A DNA stretch of 64,000 nucleotides from contig CM017572.1 of assembly GCA_007844125.1 (NCBI GenBank), positions 30,838,900 through 30,902,899 on the forward strand, read 5' to 3'. The stretch comes from Sinonovacula constricta (Eukaryota > Mollusca > Bivalvia > Cardiida > Solecurtidae). Shown here piece after piece: positions 60,484 through 64,000 of this stretch. The notes beneath the pieces were generated by a model. The model saw nothing but the letters and a program-made list of their open reading frames with translations, searched no databases and had not been told where the DNA came from. Numbering within the stretch: position 1 is the stretch's first letter; the number at the start of each line of letters is the position of its first letter. The position numbers were made by a program, and so were the translations under genes.

Positions 60484-61960
60484 TACATGGGCCCTAGGAC
60501 CGAGCCAAGTTTCAGCTCCCGGGGGCCAAACAAGGGGCCAAAATCGCACAGATTTATACCGTTTGCGAAACCCTAACATAGCATTCCAGTAGACATTGGG
60601 CGGCCTCTAGGACCGGAACCGGAAGTCGTAGGCAAAAACGGTTTGCGGTGCCAGGTTGTGCCACACGGGCCCTAGATCCTTGCCAAGTTTCAGCTCCCGG
60701 GGGCCAAAATGGCACAGATTTAGGCCCTATGCGGGACCCTAACATAGCATTCCTATAGACACGTGGGCGGCCTCTAGGACCAGAACCGGAAGTCTTAGGC
60801 CGAAACTGTTTTCGGTGTCAGGTTGTGCCACATGAGCCCTTGGACCGAGCCAAGTTTCAGCTCCCGGTGGCCAAAAAAGGGGCAAAAATGGCGGAGATTT
60901 ATGCCCTATGCGGAACCTTAACATAACATTCCTTTAGACGCGTGGGCGGTCTCTAGGACCGGAACCGAAAGTCCTAGTCCAAAACGGTTCTTTTCGCCAG
61001 GTTGTGCCACATGGGCCCTAGGTCTGTGCCAAGTTTCAGCTCCTGGGGGCGAAAAAGGGGGCAAAAATAACGCAGATTTAGGCCCTATGCGGAACCCTAA
61101 CATAGCATTCCTATAGACGCGTGTGCGGCCTCTACGACCGGAACCAGAAGTCCTAGGCCGAAACGGTTTTCGGTGCCAGGTTGTGCCAAATAGGCCCTAG
61201 GTCCGTGCCAAGTTTCAGCTCCCGGGGGCCAAAATGGCGCAGAGTTATGCCCTATGCGGTACACTAACATAGCATTCCTGTAGACATGTGGGCGGCCTCT
61301 AGGACCGAAACCGGAAGTCGTAGCCCAAAACGGTTTTCGGTGCCAGGATGTGCCACATGGGCCCTAGGTCCTTGCCAAGTTTCGGCTTCCGGGGGCCAAA
61401 ATGGCGCAGATTTAGGCCCTATGCGGGACCCTAAAATAGCATTCCTATAGACGCGTGGGCGGCCTCTAGGACCGGAACATGAAGTCTTAGGCTGAAACGG
61501 TTTTCGGTGCCAGGTTGTGCTACATGGGCACTAGGGCCGAGCCACGTTTTAGCTCCCGGGGGCCAAAAAAGGGGCCAAAATCGCACCTATTTATGCCCTA
61601 TGCGGAACCCTAACATAGCATTCCTGTAGACAGGTGGGCGGCCTCTAGGACCGGAACCGGAAGTCGTAGGCTAAAACGGTTTGCGGTGCCAGGTTGTGCC
61701 ACATAGGCCCTAGGTCCTTGTCAAGTTTCAGCTCCCGGTGGCCAAAAAAGGGACCAAAATGGCGCAGATTTAGGCCTTATGCGGAAACCCAACATAGCAT
61801 TCCTATAGACGCGTGGGCGGCCTCTAGGACCGGAACCGGAAGTCCTAGGCCGAAACGGTTTTTGGTGCCAGGTTGTGCCACATAGGCCCTAGGTCCGTGC
61901 CAACTTTCAGCTCCCGGGGGCCAAAATGGCGCAGATTTATGTCTTCCTCCACCCAACATA
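60484..61960 (+). repeat. Satellite S2, GC-rich ~175-bp unit
   Basis: About eight and a half units. Each has 'GGCGGCCTCTAGGACCGGAA', 'CGAAACGGTTTTCGGTGCCA', 'CAAGTTTCAGCTCCCGGGGG' and 'CCCTATGCGGAACCCTAACA'. Some units carry an extra 'AAAAAAGGGG' spacer, giving 163- and 178-bp forms. Open frames on both strands (for example 61,694-61,885) are repeat artefacts. Confidence 0.93.
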
Positions 61961-64000
61961 TCTGGACGTCGCTATCATGCCCATGATTGATCGATGCGTT
62001 AAATTAAGAAAAAAAAAACGATTAGTCTATTCGATGTACAATCAACTCAAACATTTACTAATTTAAGCTATATCCTAACAACAATTAACAATTCAAATAA
62101 GAACCATTGGTATCACAGATAACTAACGCTTCGCTTGAGTTTTCGCCCAAACTTCATACATCATATCTATGGAAAACGTATCGCAATTGGACCCCGATTC
62201 ACGTATGCGGCATTCTAATAGCAAATATATGCAACCGAACATGTTTATTCTTATTTGCTAAAAGCCTTTTGGGCGTAATTCAAGAAAAGAGTAATTTATT
62301 TGTGTATAGTCGACATCAGATTCGATGTAATTAGTTTAAGCAAACCAAACACTCATAGATTTCTTCAACTTAATTACATACAGGAAACCCAATCTAACTA
62401 GTATACATTTAAAAAGCCTTTTCTCAAATACTTATCATGTTTATACTTCTTGCATAAACGGAACAATCATTGAACTTAAACGTGCACATTTGGCTTGACA
62501 GTGACGGAATATTAAAAAAAGAACAACAAAAACAACATGTAGTACGAATCATGTACACATACACTGTATGTTAAACAATGTCCAAGCCGCTTTAAACACG
62601 TTCTGTTCTTAAAAACAACAATAAAAACAATATAACAATTATCAATACATCTTCAATGACACATTTGTTCATAGAAAAGATAACTGACAAACTGAATAAC
62701 AAGGTGCAATATCTTTTTTGGTAATTTTATCAATATTTCTAATCCAGGATCGGATTGGGTGGGGGGATACGATTAGAACTAATAAATATATTATATCAAT
62801 TTACTTTTAACGGCTAGTGAAATTTTATCGGATGTGATCCCGATTTGCGTCAGAGAACATATCCGGCACTCCAGAAATTATTTTTTACAGGGTAGCCTGT
62901 CCCGGAGCACCATAACAGCAAATGTTTTCAAAGCAACCTTCGAATACATCATTAATGGTATCTAAGGGTCATTCAATGTCTTCTATGCGTAATATATGGC
63001 AATGGCGTGTAAATAAATCCACAAATGATGCAGTGAAGCCGTTTCAACATTTGAAGAATGTTCACTCCGGCTCGGTGTAAAATCCTAGATCCGCTCTTGG
63101 AATCAAGCACAATTTAGGATATGGAATGACAGGTAAACAGGTATTACCGGTTTAAGCACCCCAGTCGGTCCATATTGCCGACTGACCGTTCCAATGCGGT
63201 AACTGTTTGCTCTTTTCCATAAATGACTCATCACAAATTTGTTCCTACTTTTCGCTTGGCTTGCATGTGAAATTACCTTTGTTCTGTGCCTTTTCGGAGT
63301 TTGGTATATGTTGCAATACTCATAGGACTTTGTCATATATTCTTATTATTGTTACATATACGCAGAGATTCAAGTATAGACATCGATTATGGGATCAACA
63401 GTTACCAGAGACAATAGACATATATTTCTTGCAAATTATAATGATATGAAATGTTACCAAATCTTTAACTGTAACATTATTGACATTTTTTGCCTCTGAT
63501 CTTTTGGAAAACACACCTAACTCAGTATTTTTATTTGCAAAAACTGATTTGTTAAAGTTTTATACACAATTCAGCGTACATAAATGGCCCTAGTCAATTT
63601 TTATACATAACTGAGTGCATGATCAGATTTGATTCGTCCCATCTCTTTAGAAGCGTTGAATAAATATATCTTCTTTAACTTGTCTTGTTCTATCTGTTTA
63701 CTTATTGTACAACATCATCACTGACATTTGATTTGCTGCAGATAAAACAAATGAACAATTTTTCAACTGAACCACACATCTCGAAACTATTAATTTTTTG
63801 TACAGTTTAAATACTATAAACATTTTATAATAACTAGATATTATACACTATATACTAAAATTGACGCCTTGCTGGTCACGGCTACAATTGTTTAAACATA
63901 GTAACAATGAAAACCGATTGACGATTGTTTATATAACAACTGCCGGATTTTATGCATTTATGTATATACCGCCACACGAATGATGTATTAAACAAAAATA
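61961..64000. other. Right end, matches 15,045-17,060
   Basis: From about 62,025 the sequence follows 15,045 onward in order (for example 'AGTCTATTCGAT', 'CATATCTATGGAAAACGTATCGCA' and 'GCCTGTCCCGGAGCACCAT'). No gene. By analogy a second TRIM-like gene could start just right of the window on the minus strand. Confidence 0.6.
63142..63350 (+). mobile_element. R1 repeat insertion, copy 2 only
   Basis: 63,146-63,350 is the 3' part of R1 (from ACCGGTTTAAGCACCCCAGT to CATATATTCTTATT). Copy 1 reads through the site as 'GGTATTGTTTTATATACGCAG' (about 16,420-16,440). A 4-bp TATT is found at both ends (63,142-63,145 and 63,347-63,350). Confidence 0.85.

Noticed and set aside
60395..61959. Several 60-65-residue frames on both strands
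   Set aside because: They recur once per 175-bp unit of satellite S2.

Overview
This is a window of animal nuclear DNA: AT-rich, intron-bearing, with no prokaryotic gene organisation. The mix of features suggests a bivalve mollusc. These are a B-box/NHL TRIM-like gene, several tRNA-derived SINE families, a 2.5 kb repeat with AGCTCACCTGA / TCAGGTGAGC ends, 'GGACGGACGG'-type dispersed repeats, and long (TA)n and (CA)n runs. The species is inferred, not proven. Most open frames in the window are repeat artefacts. The real coding material is short exons, which I joined by hand using splice consensus, phase and homology.

Two genes are visible. (1) A plus-strand gene, present twice, encodes a protein that I recognise as the DUF5054 family (related to glycoside hydrolase family 38-type enzymes). 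Copy 1 (2,823-10,440) shows only the C-terminal exons; its 5' part would lie left of the window. Copy 2 (36,776-47,301) shows three further upstream exons but no N-terminal exons, and it has two destroyed splice donors, so it is probably a 5'-truncated pseudogene. (2) A minus-strand three-exon gene (25,320 to 17,559) encodes a RING-less, two-B-box, coiled-coil, NHL-type protein of 589 residues. The three coding pieces sum to exactly 590 codons.

Layout: 1-1,090 reverse-transcriptase remnant plus its repeat; 1,140-17,060 copy 1 of a segmental duplication (gene, then 3' flank); 17,100-27,000 TRIM-like gene and its introns; 27,200-30,300 AT-rich, repeat-bearing DNA; 30,313-32,852 a terminal-inverted-repeat element filled with tandem repeats; 32,880-34,250 a decayed minus-strand LINE; 34,446-36,770 SINEs and short repeats; 36,776-47,301 gene copy 2; 47,302-51,750 its duplicated 3' flank; 51,750-62,020 about 10 kb of DNA with no counterpart in copy 1 (hairpin element, two satellites, hAT-like element); 62,025-64,000 the continuation of the duplication, matching 15,045-17,060.

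The most interesting result is in the DUF5054 gene. Two homologous exons, B1 and B2, stand side by side with the same entry phase (0) and exit phase (1). Including both, or skipping both, gives an early stop codon. This is the signature of frame-enforced mutually exclusive exons. In addition, several exons of this gene directly abut tandem arrays built from their own splice-site sequence: an acceptor array before B1, a donor array after exon D, a duplicated exon 2 end, and a 24-bp array before exon 1. In copy 2, the donors of exon B2 and exon C have changed from GT to AT, and the C/D junction would now read TGA.
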